The notes under the pieces are model-generated. The model did not search any database. It worked only from the letters and a program-made list of their open reading frames with translations, and had not been told where the DNA came from. 16,830 nucleotides of DNA, taken from NCBI GenBank assembly GCA_045631225.1, contig JAZQUG010000020.1, positions 1 to 16,830 of the forward strand. Reading direction: 5' to 3'. This document shows, piece after piece, positions 8,231-15,097 of this stretch. This DNA comes from Fimenecus sp045631225. GTDB taxonomy: Bacteria > Bacillota > Clostridia > Oscillospirales > Acutalibacteraceae. Made by a program: the position numbers and the translations under genes. Numbering within the stretch: the first letter of the stretch is position 1; every line of letters starts with the position of its first letter.

Positions 8231-8890
8231 ATGAACGAAATTAAAGGATATTTAAGGGATTTCAGAATAGATGTACCCGAAGTAATTTATGAGTGCAAAG
8301 GATTGAAAATATTCGGGAGAAGAATTAAATCAATTGTGTTTTCAACAGATGTCAGTATTATAAGAAATTGTAACGCTGATGCTGTCATTGCTGTTTATCC
8401 GTTTACACCACAACCTGTTATAACTCAGGCAATAATGTTGGCTGCTGACTGTCCTGTTTTTGTCGGAGTCGGTGGTGGACTAACAAAAGGAGAAAGAGTA
8501 ATAAATCTAGCCCGACACGCAGAATACCAAGGTGCAACAGGAGTTGTGCTTAATGCACCAACATCAAATGACACTATCCGTGAGGTTGCAAAAACTGTTG
8601 ACTTACCTATTGTTGTGACGGTTGTCAAGGAAGACGATATTCAGGCAAGACTTGATGCAGGCGTTCAGATTTTTAATGTATCAGCGGCATCAAAAACACC
8701 GGAATTGGTTGCGAAAATCCGCAGTGAATTTCCTGAAATACCTATAATTGCAACAGGTGGCCCAAGTGACGAAACAATAAGAGCTACAATTGAGGCCGGT
8801 GCAGATGCAATTACATGGACTCCACCATCAAACGGTGATGTTTTCCGTGATATAATGGAGGCATATCGTAAAGGAGAGCCACATCCATAA
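8231..8890 (+). CDS. TIM-barrel, phosphate-binding-type protein of unknown function
   Basis: 219 aa. I do not recognise a named enzyme. The pattern of beta strands ending in Gly-rich turns fits a (beta/alpha)8 barrel: FVGVGGG in the middle, then GATGVVLNAP, LPIVVTVV, GVQIFNVSA, IPIIATGGPSDET and ADAITWTPPS. The late GG and WTPPS turns sit where phosphate-binding loops occur in the KDPG-aldolase/NanE/IMPDH-like superfamily, but the catalytic motifs of those families are not evident. A longer frame from TTG 8192 includes ATGs at 8213 and 8222. I chose ATG 8231 because AAAGGA at 8217-8222 lies 8 nt upstream. It sits between recG and an alpha/beta hydrolase with 12-18 bp to its downstream neighbour, so it is probably co-transcribed. 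Confidence 0.75.
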   Translation: MNEIKGYLRDFRIDVPEVIYECKGLKIFGRRIKSIVFSTDVSIIRNCNADAVIAVYPFTPQPVITQAIMLAADCPVFVGVGGGLTKGERVINLARHAEYQGATGVVLNAPTSNDTIREVAKTVDLPIVVTVVKEDDIQARLDAGVQIFNVSAASKTPELVAKIRSEFPEIPIIATGGPSDETIRATIEAGADAITWTPPSNGDVFRDIMEAYRKGEPHP

Positions 8891-8908
8891 GTTAAAAGGA
8901 GAATGAAA

Positions 8909-9808
8909 ATGTATATTTTGAGACCTATTTTAGAAGCTAACTGGAAAAATACAGAAAAAATGGATGCCAAAAGAATTGCTTCGCAGACAGAGCCTCAGGG
9001 ACTTCAGCAATTCCGTGACATTCCATATATTAATGATGGTCAGAAAGCACATCTTCTTGATATTTATTATCCGCAAGGAACAACAGAGAAGCTTCCTGTT
9101 ATAATTGATATCCATGGTGGCGGCTGGATGTATGGATATAAAGAAATAAATAAGTATTTTTGTTTAAAACTTGCACAAAAAGGTTTTCTTGTAGCATCAA
9201 TAAATTATCGTCTTGCAGGTGATTATCTTTTTGACGACCAGATTCGTGATATTTTTGCAGCTTTAAAATGGCTTGGTGAAAATCTTGGAGACTACCCTGC
9301 TGATATGGATAATATTTTCCTTGCGGGAGATTCTGCCGGTGGACATTTTGCTTGTGTAACAACTGCAGTAAACCTTAATAAAGATATGCAAAAGGATTTT
9401 GGTGTCGATTACATAGGATATGATTTCAACGCAGTCGCAGCGATATGTCCTGCTGTGGATTTGCTTAGTCCGAATTTCCTTATGAATGTAAATGTTCCTA
9501 TTCTCTTGGGAAGCAAGTCAAGAAAGAGTCCGTTCAGAAGATATCTTGATGTGAATAGAATTGCATCAAAGCAATTCCCACCTTTTTATATTCTTACTGC
9601 ATCAGGTGACTTTTTAAGAGCACAGGCATACAGGTTAAAAGAAATTTTCAATAATATTGGCGTAGAATATGGTTTTAGTGATTTTACAGAAAAACTTGAC
9701 GGGAAAAATCTTACACACGTTTTTAATGTTGTTGACCCGTTTTCTGTTTATGGCGATAAAGCAAACGAAGAAATAGCAGAGTTTTTTAAAGCTAAAATTA
9801 AAAAATGA
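8909..9808 (+). CDS. Alpha/beta hydrolase, esterase/lipase-like
   Basis: A predicted serine esterase of the hormone-sensitive-lipase-like group (COG0657). HGGGW at 69-73 forms the oxyanion hole. GDSAGG places the nucleophile at S142. D234 (SGDFLRAQ) and H270 (THVFNV) complete the likely triad. The 299 aa are typical. There is no signal peptide, so it is probably cytoplasmic. ATG 8903 is only 1 nt from AAAGGAG (8895-8901), while ATG 8909 is 7 nt away, so I chose the latter. The substrate is unknown. It is apparently the last gene of the rny-to-hydrolase run. No clear terminator separates it from the next gene, which has its own promoter. Confidence 0.88.
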   Translation: MYILRPILEANWKNTEKMDAKRIASQTEPQGLQQFRDIPYINDGQKAHLLDIYYPQGTTEKLPVIIDIHGGGWMYGYKEINKYFCLKLAQKGFLVASINYRLAGDYLFDDQIRDIFAALKWLGENLGDYPADMDNIFLAGDSAGGHFACVTTAVNLNKDMQKDFGVDYIGYDFNAVAAICPAVDLLSPNFLMNVNVPILLGSKSRKSPFRRYLDVNRIASKQFPPFYILTASGDFLRAQAYRLKEIFNNIGVEYGFSDFTEKLDGKNLTHVFNVVDPFSVYGDKANEEIAEFFKAKIKK

Positions 9809-9823
9809 TAAAGTCTTAGTTAC

Positions 9824-9852
9824 TTGACAAATGTCTAATAATATGATTTAAT
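9824..9852 (+). promoter_or_regulatory. Promoter of the dockerin gene
   Basis: TTGACA at 9824-9829, a 17-nt spacer and TTTAAT at 9847-9852, with TG at 9844-9845 giving an extended -10. It starts 15 bp after the hydrolase stop and leaves a leader of about 30 nt. Confidence 0.72.
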
Positions 9853-9889
9853 TAAAATGTAGATTATTATGAAAAGGAGAAATAGAATT

Positions 9890-10237
9890 ATGAAAAAGTT
9901 TATTTCATTGGTTTTGGTTGCAGCTATGGTATTATCACTTTCAGTTGTTGCTTTTGCAGCAAAATTAGGTGATGTTAACGGAGACGGCAAAGTTACAGCA
10001 GCTGATGCACTTTATGTGTTGCAGCACGCAGCAGGTTTGAGAACTCTCACAGCAGACCAACAGAAAAAAGCTGACTATAATAAAGATGGTAAAGTTTCTG
10101 CAATTGATGCACGTAAGATTTTACAGGTTGTTGCAGGTTTAATTCCTGAAGAAGAAATGACAACATCAAAACCTCCTGTTGTTGGTGGCGATGATGGTGA
10201 CGACAGCATTTCATGGGATGATATCATCGGAGCATAA
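9890..10237 (+). CDS. Small secreted protein consisting of a single dockerin module
   Basis: 115 aa. Residues 1-23 are a signal peptide with a likely cut after AFA. The mature part has two EF-hand-like dockerin repeats. The first has calcium ligands D28, N30, D32 and D39; the second D62, N64, D66 and D73. Each is followed by the dockerin helix (ALYVLQHAAGL and ARKILQVVAGL). An acidic tail with Trp109 ends the protein. Dockerins normally anchor a catalytic or binding partner to a cohesin; here no other domain exists. ATG 9869 is in frame, but AAAGGAGA (9873-9880) sits 9 nt before ATG 9890, which also starts a textbook signal peptide. It has its own promoter and terminator. It may block or occupy cohesins, or bind a cohesin-like surface protein. 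Confidence 0.88.
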   Translation: MKKFISLVLVAAMVLSLSVVAFAAKLGDVNGDGKVTAADALYVLQHAAGLRTLTADQQKKADYNKDGKVSAIDARKILQVVAGLIPEEEMTTSKPPVVGGDDGDDSISWDDIIGA

Positions 10238-10254
10238 TTTCAAATAGAAAAGTT

Positions 10255-10288
10255 TAACGGCAGTTCAACCGAACTGCCGTTATTTTTA
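10255..10288. terminator. Bidirectional terminator
   Basis: A perfect 12-bp stem pairs 10255-10266 with 10271-10282 around loop AACC. On the + strand TTTTTATAT follows. On the - strand the hairpin is followed by a T-rich run (AAACTTTTCTATTT). It begins 17 bp after the dockerin stop and lies directly after the stop of the converging phosphatase gene. Confidence 0.93.
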
Positions 10289-11005
10289 TATATCCTGATT
10301 GTTTATTATCTTTTGAGGGTTTTCTATAAGACATTTTTCAACCAGGTCTTCCGTGATGTGGTTAGGAAGCAGGTTGAGCTTTTCCACAAGTCGTGTGTGA
10401 CGATAATCAAGGTCGTGAGCATCACTTGCTATTATTTGTGCAATTCCCCTTCGGACCATATCGATTGACATATCCTGTGCTAAAGACCCGTTTTCGCCGA
10501 TAAGGCTATCAAGATTTACCTGAAAAATTATACCACGGTCAATAATTTCATCAATCAAATCATAATTCTGATGAAATTCATAATATCTTTCAGGATGTGC
10601 AAGGATAGGAACATAGCTTCTGTCCTTAAGTTCGTCGAACCAACGAATAACATTATGAGTGTCAAATGGTGTTAACGGCATTTCACAAAGCATATATTTT
10701 GTGCCGTTGATTGTTAACTCATCAAGATTGTCTGCACCGAAAACTCTGTCAGAGAGGAATAACTCTGCGCCCGGAAGCACCTCAAGAGGAATATGCTCTT
10801 TTTCCAATGCTTCGCGAAGCAAAGTGATTCTCATATCACGCTCTTCAATAAAATCTTCAAGATAACTGTATTCAAAGAAATGAGGAGTAAGCACAAGAGA
10901 ATCACAACCGTTCATATATGAATCACGGCAAAGCTCAATTGATGTTTCAACATCTTCTGCACCATCATCCATATCGAACAGCACGTGGCTATGAATATCA
11001 ATCAT
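10286..11005 (-). CDS. CpsB/CapC/YwqE-type PHP-domain tyrosine phosphatase
   Basis: A manganese-dependent phosphatase of the PHP superfamily. In other Firmicutes these dephosphorylate tyrosine kinases that control polysaccharide export. Visible metal ligands: H5 and H7 in DIHSH, D13-D14 in DMDDGA, H42 in TPHF, E80 region (PGAELFLS), H137 in AHPERY, and D195 and H197 in ASDAH. The 239 aa are normal. AGGAGGG, complement of 11011-11017, lies inside the end of the upstream gene, and the ATG overlaps that gene's TGA by 4 bp, so translation is coupled. No tyrosine kinase or capsule genes are in the window, so its target is elsewhere or different. Confidence 0.9.
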   Translation of the reverse strand: MIDIHSHVLFDMDDGAEDVETSIELCRDSYMNGCDSLVLTPHFFEYSYLEDFIEERDMRITLLREALEKEHIPLEVLPGAELFLSDRVFGADNLDELTINGTKYMLCEMPLTPFDTHNVIRWFDELKDRSYVPILAHPERYYEFHQNYDLIDEIIDRGIIFQVNLDSLIGENGSLAQDMSIDMVRRGIAQIIASDAHDLDYRHTRLVEKLNLLPNHITEDLVEKCLIENPQKIINNQDI

Positions 11006-12153
11006 TCTGCTCCCTCCTGTTCATCTGGTTTGTGAAAAATATTTATAATTTTTTCGTCGTTTAAAAGTTTAATCATAACTATTGTAATAGGAAGAATGAA
11101 AATGCCTATCACACCAAAAATCTGTGAACCGATAAACATAGATACAATAGTTAAGAAAGCAGGAATACCTAACTGTGCTGCTACAAGTTTTGGTTCAATA
11201 ACCTGACGGATAACTGTTATACATACATAAATTACTATCAATCCTATTGCAAGTGAATAGTTACCGAAAATAAGGTTGTATAACGCCCAAGGAATAAGCA
11301 CGGTTCCTGTTCCTAAAACAGGGATAATGTCAATAATCGCTGTAAGTGCAGCAATAACAAAAATATAACTTCCACTGTATATTTTGAGAAAAGTTAAAAT
11401 GGATAAGCCTAATGATAACTCACAGAAAGTAACAGTGATGATAATAAGATACGCTTTTATCATTTTTCCAAGTGATGGAATAAGAAGTCTTTTTGCTCTT
11501 ATTATTTTTTCTCTTGTTTCTTTACCGAAGAAGCCTAACACAAGACCTTTTACTGATTTGAAATCAGAAGTCATAAAACAACATGAAACAATTGAAACAA
11601 CTACTGAAACCAATGTTGTTGGAATTTGTTTTGCTGTATTCCAGATACTTAAAAGAGGTGTTGAAAGGAATGAAAAATCAAGACCTGATGATTCGGGGAT
11701 AAGCATTTCGGGTGCTGTTGCTAATGTGTCTAACTTTTCATTGATAAAATTAAGTGCAGTTACTTCTGCTTTTTCAGGTAATAAAGCAAGTATGTTTGCA
11801 AGATAACCTTTTATGTTTTCTATAAGTGCAGGAATATCCTCAAGCTGAATCATAAAATAACGGAAAAACCCTTTAAACTCTGAACCGAGCCATACTACGA
11901 TAAGACCTAAAACAGAAAGCACCAAAAGGAAACTTAAGAGAACAAGAATGGTTGAGACGATTCCCCTCTTGAATGGTGTTTTTTTACAAAGGAAATTTAC
12001 AGGCTTTTGTAAAATCATTGCAATTACTAAAGAACAGAGAATGGGAAATACTGTTCCAAGTGCATATTTAAAAAACAGATAGAAAAGCGCAATAAGAATC
12101 GTCGCATAAACTGTATTGATAATAAAACTCTTTTTCTTTTCAATTCCTGCCAT
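11002..12153 (-). CDS. AI-2E family membrane protein, YtvI-like
   Basis: A multi-pass membrane protein of the AI-2E/PerM family (PF01594), 383 aa. Two hydrophobic segments near the N-terminus are followed by a third around residues 65-90, a soluble loop, and then a dense C-terminal helical bundle. That bundle contains the family signature DIIPVLGTGTVLIPW and a later QVIEPKLVAAQLGIP. The signature is closest, from memory, to the sporulation protein YtvI; the transported substrate is unknown. GGAG (complement of 12161-12164) is 7 nt from the ATG. It heads a two-gene unit with the PHP phosphatase. The N-terminal Lys/Ile-rich stretch is a normal positive-inside start. Confidence 0.87.
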   Translation of the reverse strand: MAGIEKKKSFIINTVYATILIALFYLFFKYALGTVFPILCSLVIAMILQKPVNFLCKKTPFKRGIVSTILVLLSFLLVLSVLGLIVVWLGSEFKGFFRYFMIQLEDIPALIENIKGYLANILALLPEKAEVTALNFINEKLDTLATAPEMLIPESSGLDFSFLSTPLLSIWNTAKQIPTTLVSVVVSIVSCCFMTSDFKSVKGLVLGFFGKETREKIIRAKRLLIPSLGKMIKAYLIIITVTFCELSLGLSILTFLKIYSGSYIFVIAALTAIIDIIPVLGTGTVLIPWALYNLIFGNYSLAIGLIVIYVCITVIRQVIEPKLVAAQLGIPAFLTIVSMFIGSQIFGVIGIFILPITIVMIKLLNDEKIINIFHKPDEQEGAE

Positions 12154-12167
12154 AGTTTTTCTCCAAA

Positions 12168-12186
12168 ATATTAGTAATACTAATAT
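12168..12186. promoter_or_regulatory. Palindrome at the start site of the YtvI-like gene (candidate operator)
   Basis: A perfect 8-bp inverted repeat, ATATTAGT-AAT-ACTAATAT. It abuts and partly overlaps the -10 of the minus-strand promoter and covers the expected transcription start, where a repressor would act. It could also fold as a short weak hairpin in the mRNA leader. Confidence 0.5.
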
Positions 12187-12213
12187 AATAAACTATTTTT
12201 TCTCAACTATCAA
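12185..12213 (-). promoter_or_regulatory. Promoter of the YtvI-like/phosphatase unit
   Basis: Read on the - strand: TTGATA (complement of 12208-12213), a 17-nt spacer, TATTAT (complement of 12185-12190). Each hexamer differs from consensus at one position. Confidence 0.75.
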
Positions 12214-12308
12214 TTGAAAAGTAGAATTTTATGTGATTTTTTCTAAAAAATTAATAAAAAATAATGTAAAAATATTGTATATTACCTCTTTATAAATAAT
12301 AATAATTG

Positions 12309-12338
12309 TGATAGAATATGTAAAAGTATTTTTATAAT
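12309..12338 (+). promoter_or_regulatory. Candidate promoter elements for hom
   Basis: Two alternatives: an extended -10, TGATAGAAT at 12309-12317, or a perfect TATAAT at 12333-12338. Neither has a good -35 at 16-18 nt, so which is used cannot be settled from sequence. Confidence 0.4.
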
Positions 12339-12346
12339 GCTTGATT

Positions 12347-12370
12347 ATACCTTTTTTCCGATAAAGGTAT
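12347..12370 (+). promoter_or_regulatory. Hairpin in the hom leader
   Basis: ATACCTTT at 12347-12354 pairs perfectly with AAAGGTAT at 12363-12370 around an 8-nt loop. It ends 7 nt before the Shine-Dalgarno of hom. It may be an operator or a translation-control hairpin. No T-box or lysine-riboswitch core is visible. Confidence 0.5.
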
Positions 12371-12377
12371 TGGCGGC

Positions 12378-12387
12378 AAGGATGTGA
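12378..12387 (+). promoter_or_regulatory. Ribosome binding site that decides the hom start
   Basis: AAGGATGTGA matches the extended anti-Shine-Dalgarno complement AAGGAGGTGA at 9 of 10 bases and lies 8 nt before ATG 12396. The upstream GTG at 12384 is inside this site, so it is unlikely to be the start. Confidence 0.75.
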
Positions 12388-12395
12388 ATTTATTA

Positions 12396-13634
12396 ATGTA
12401 TGTTGCAGTAATGGGTTATGGTACAGTAGGTTCCGGTGTAGTTGAAGTAATTACAAAGAATCATGACAGTATCGTAAAAAGAAGCACACAAAAAGAAATG
12501 GAAGTAAAATATATTCTCGACTTAAGGGATTTCCCGGGTGACCCTCACGAGGATAAAATGATAAAGGATTTTAATACAATTCTTAATGATGATGATGTTA
12601 AAGTTGTAGTTGAAACAATGGGAGGTCTTCATCCTGCTTATGAATTTGTTTCATCTTGCCTTAAGGCCGGTAAAAGTGTTGTAACATCAAACAAGGAGCT
12701 TGTTGCAGCTAAAGGTTGCGAACTTTTACAGTATGCAGCTGAAAATAATGTTAATTTCTTGTTCGAGGCATCTGTTGGTGGCGGTATTCCTATTATCCGT
12801 CCGATTTCACAGTGTCTTGCAGCAAATGAGATTGATGAAATTGCAGGTATTTTAAACGGTACAACAAACTTTATTCTTACAATGATGATTGAAAAGAATA
12901 TGAGTTTTGAAGATGCATTAAAGCTTGCTCAGGATAATGGCTATGCAGAAAAAGACCCTACAGCAGACGTTGAAGGACACGATGCTTGCAGAAAAATCTG
13001 TATTCTTGCGTCCCTTGCTTTCGGTAAGCATGTATATCCTGATTCTGTATATACAGAGGGTATCACAAAGATTACTCTTGATGACGTTGCGTATATCGGT
13101 TCACTTGGTGGCGTAATTAAGCTTTTAGGTCGTGCAAAGAGAATGGACGACGGAAAGATTTTTGCTATCGTATCTCCTGCAATCGTTATGAATGGTAGTC
13201 AGTTGGCATCAGTTACCGATGTTTTCAACGCAATTCTTGTTCGTGGTGATGCAACAGGTGATGTTGTGTTCTACGGTAAGGGTGCAGGTAAATTACCTAC
13301 TGCATCTGCAGTTGTTGCTGACGTTATTGATTGTGCAAGAAATATGGACAGAAAGAAACCTCTCGGATGGGATGAAGCAGAGGACAATTATGTTGTTGAT
13401 TACAAATCAGCGGTTAACCCACTTTACATCCGTGCAGAGGTTACAGATAAAGCAAATGCTTTACAGGATGTTGTAAATGCAATTGGTGATGTTAAAGTTC
13501 TCACATTTGATGGCTGCAAAGAAAACGAAATTGCTTTTGTAACAGGTGCTATGGTAGAAAATGAGCTTACAGAAAAGCTTAACAGTATTTCTTCAATCAG
13601 CATTAAATCTCTTATCAGAGTTACAGATTATTAA
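12396..13634 (+). CDS. hom: Homoserine dehydrogenase
   Basis: Reduces aspartate semialdehyde to homoserine for threonine and methionine synthesis. 412 aa from ATG 12396. The NAD(P)-binding loop GYGTVGSG is at residues 7-14, followed by the catalytic domain with ASVGGGIPIIRP, GILNGTTNFIL and GYAEKDPTADVEG. A C-terminal ACT domain (about 335-412, from PLYIRAEV) is the usual site of threonine feedback. A frame 4 codons longer from GTG 12384 exists, but the ribosome site and the normal family start favour ATG 12396. lysC follows after 33 bp, so two branch-point enzymes of the aspartate pathway share one operon. Confidence 0.96.
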   Translation: MYVAVMGYGTVGSGVVEVITKNHDSIVKRSTQKEMEVKYILDLRDFPGDPHEDKMIKDFNTILNDDDVKVVVETMGGLHPAYEFVSSCLKAGKSVVTSNKELVAAKGCELLQYAAENNVNFLFEASVGGGIPIIRPISQCLAANEIDEIAGILNGTTNFILTMMIEKNMSFEDALKLAQDNGYAEKDPTADVEGHDACRKICILASLAFGKHVYPDSVYTEGITKITLDDVAYIGSLGGVIKLLGRAKRMDDGKIFAIVSPAIVMNGSQLASVTDVFNAILVRGDATGDVVFYGKGAGKLPTASAVVADVIDCARNMDRKKPLGWDEAEDNYVVDYKSAVNPLYIRAEVTDKANALQDVVNAIGDVKVLTFDGCKENEIAFVTGAMVENELTEKLNSISSISIKSLIRVTDY

Positions 13635-13667
13635 TAAGTAGTATTTATTCCATTTAGGAGGACATAT

Positions 13668-14876
13668 ATGGGACTTATAGTTCAGAAATTCGGTGGCTCA
13701 AGTGTTCGTGACGCCGAAAGAGTTATGAATGTTGCCCAGATTGTTACTGACACATATCGTGCAGGTAATGATGTTGTTGTAGTAGTTTCAGCACAGGGTG
13801 ACACAACTGACGATTTAATTGAAAAGGCTTATGAAATTAATTCAAAGCCATCAAAAAGAGAAATGGATATGCTTATGGCATCAGGTGAACAGATTTCAAT
13901 TGCTCTTCTTGCAATGGCTATTGAAAAATTAGGTTGCCCTGTAGTTTCACTTCTTGGTTGGCAGGCAGGATTTAACACAAGTTCTGCTTACGGAACAGCA
14001 AGAATTAAGAATGTTAAAGCAGACAGACTCCGTTCAGAAATCGACCGTCATAACATCGTTGTTGTGGCTGGTTTCCAGGGTATTAATAAATATGATGACC
14101 TTACAACACTTGGCCGTGGTGGTTCAGACACAAGTGCAGTTGCTATTGCTGCAGCTCTTCGTGCTGACCGTTGCCAGATTTTCACAGATGTTGAAGGTGT
14201 TTATACAGCAGACCCAAGAAAAGTTGATAATGCTAAAAAGCTTCAGGAAATCACATATGATGAAATGCTTGAGCTTGCAACTCTTGGCGCTCAGGTTTTA
14301 AATAACCGTTCTGTTGAAATGGCTAAAAAGTATAATGTTGAGTTAGAGGTTCTCTCAAGCCTTAAGAGAGTTCCCGGTACAATTGTTAAGGAGGTTACCA
14401 AAATGGAAAAAATGCTTATCAGAGGTGTTACAAAGGATACTGATGTGGCACGTATTTCAATTACAAAAATCCCAAACACTCCAGGTGTTGCTTTTAAACT
14501 TTTCGATGTTCTCGCAAAGCATAAGATAAATGTTGATATTATTTTACAGTCTGTTGGTCGTGATAGCACAAAGGATATTACATTCACTGTATCAAAGAGC
14601 AATGCTGACGAAACTGTTGAATGTATAAAGAATTTGTTTGATATTGATGATACAAACATTATCTGCGATACATCAGTTGCTAAAATCTCAATCGTTGGTG
14701 CAGGTATGGAATCTCACCCGGGAACAGCTTCAAAAATGTTTGAGGCTCTCTACGAGCGCGACATCAACATTGATATGATTGCAACAAGCGAAATCAAAAT
14801 TTCAGTTCTTATTAACCTTGAGGATGCTGACCGTGCAGTTAGTGCAATTCACAAGGCTTTCTTCCCTGCGGAATAA
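13668..14876 (+). CDS. lysC: Aspartate kinase (alpha subunit, full length)
   Basis: Phosphorylates aspartate, the first step toward lysine, threonine and methionine. 402 aa. The kinase domain begins VQKFGGSSV (residues 5-13) and has GRGGSD at 149-154 and FTDVEGVYTADPR near 180. Two ACT domains follow (about 265-335 and 345-402; NTPGVAFKLFDVLA and GTASKMFEALYERDINI). This is the monofunctional type that is feedback-inhibited by lysine and/or threonine. AGGAGG at 13656-13661 is 6 nt before the ATG. The two-subunit class is indicated by the internal start listed separately. Confidence 0.96.
   Translation: MGLIVQKFGGSSVRDAERVMNVAQIVTDTYRAGNDVVVVVSAQGDTTDDLIEKAYEINSKPSKREMDMLMASGEQISIALLAMAIEKLGCPVVSLLGWQAGFNTSSAYGTARIKNVKADRLRSEIDRHNIVVVAGFQGINKYDDLTTLGRGGSDTSAVAIAAALRADRCQIFTDVEGVYTADPRKVDNAKKLQEITYDEMLELATLGAQVLNNRSVEMAKKYNVELEVLSSLKRVPGTIVKEVTKMEKMLIRGVTKDTDVARISITKIPNTPGVAFKLFDVLAKHKINVDIILQSVGRDSTKDITFTVSKSNADETVECIKNLFDIDDTNIICDTSVAKISIVGAGMESHPGTASKMFEALYERDINIDMIATSEIKISVLINLEDADRAVSAIHKAFFPAE
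14388..14395 (+). promoter_or_regulatory. Internal Shine-Dalgarno within lysC
   Basis: AAGGAGGT is a full-length Shine-Dalgarno inside the coding region, 7 nt before an in-frame ATG at 14403. It is as strong as any start site in this window. Confidence 0.85.
14403..14876 (+). CDS. lysC: Aspartate kinase beta subunit from an in-frame internal start
   Basis: ATG 14403 is codon 246 of lysC and opens a 157-aa product beginning MEKMLIRGVTK, which contains both ACT domains and no kinase domain. In Bacillus subtilis aspartokinase II and in Corynebacterium lysC, a beta subunit is made from the same kind of in-phase internal start; the Bacillus beta start is, as I recall, also near codon 246. I infer an alpha2beta2 enzyme in which the beta chain carries regulatory ACT domains. 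Confidence 0.78.
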   Translation: MEKMLIRGVTKDTDVARISITKIPNTPGVAFKLFDVLAKHKINVDIILQSVGRDSTKDITFTVSKSNADETVECIKNLFDIDDTNIICDTSVAKISIVGAGMESHPGTASKMFEALYERDINIDMIATSEIKISVLINLEDADRAVSAIHKAFFPAE

Positions 14877-14896
14877 AAGGTAATCACTAATTCAAG

Positions 14897-14967
14897 CGAG
14901 GGTAAATGTCTTGGCGGATAAATTCTCCGCATTCCGTCCCAAAATCCTCGTTAATACACAAAGTATT
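14897..14967 (+). ncRNA. Unexplained GC-rich structured block between lysC and guaB
   Basis: CGAGG at 14897-14901 faces CCTCG at 14946-14950 and encloses GCGGA/TCCGC (14914-14918 with 14926-14930). AATAC/GTATT (14953-14957 with 14963-14967) follows. Base composition is clearly richer in G+C than the other spacers here. It could be an RNA element, a dispersed repeat, or the start of a small gene (see 14911). I do not recognise a known riboswitch. Confidence 0.3.
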
Positions 14968-15030
14968 GCCTGCGGTTTTGAAACAGAATACAGAAAAATT
15001 TCTCTCGTCAATACAAATTACCACGTTTAA
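14911..15030 (+). CDS. Possible 39-codon small protein
   Basis: TTG 14911 opens 39 codons ending TAA 15028-15030. The product begins LADKFSAFRPKILVNTQ and contains one Cys. GAGGGT at 14898-14903 lies 7 nt upstream. For: a fair ribosome site, non-AT-rich composition and balanced residues. Against: a TTG start, no recognised family, and overlap with a fold-back region. Equally likely to be a fragment or a repeat element. Confidence 0.25.
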   Translation: MADKFSAFRPKILVNTQSIACGFETEYRKISLVNTNYHV

Positions 15031-15064
15031 ATCAGCGATTACAAAAGCAAAAACAAATTAAGTG

Positions 15065-15097
15065 GAGAGAGACTTTTAGAAGTTTCTCTCTATTTTA
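15065..15097 (+). terminator. Terminator-like hairpin upstream of guaB
   Basis: The stem pairs 15065-15075 with 15080-15090 (11 bp, one G-U) around TTAG, followed by TATTTTATAA. It may end the hom-lysC transcript, or act as an attenuator in the guaB leader (see findings). The U tract is interrupted, so some read-through is likely. Confidence 0.75.

Noticed and set aside
11002..12153. Autoinducer-2 exporter and quorum-sensing function
   Set aside because: The family name reflects one member; this protein is closer to YtvI-type sequences and no signalling genes are nearby.
10286..12153. Capsule biosynthesis locus
   Set aside because: Only the PHP phosphatase is suggestive. No tyrosine kinase, polymerase or glycosyltransferase genes are in the window.
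12187..12395. T-box or lysine riboswitch controlling hom-lysC
   Set aside because: No T-box core sequence or lysine-aptamer-like fold is visible, and the leader from the candidate promoters is too short.
14291..14659. 122-codon minus-strand frame opposite lysC
   Set aside because: Its translation is Ser/Ile/Leu/Thr-rich with no family resemblance, while the plus strand encodes conserved ACT domains.
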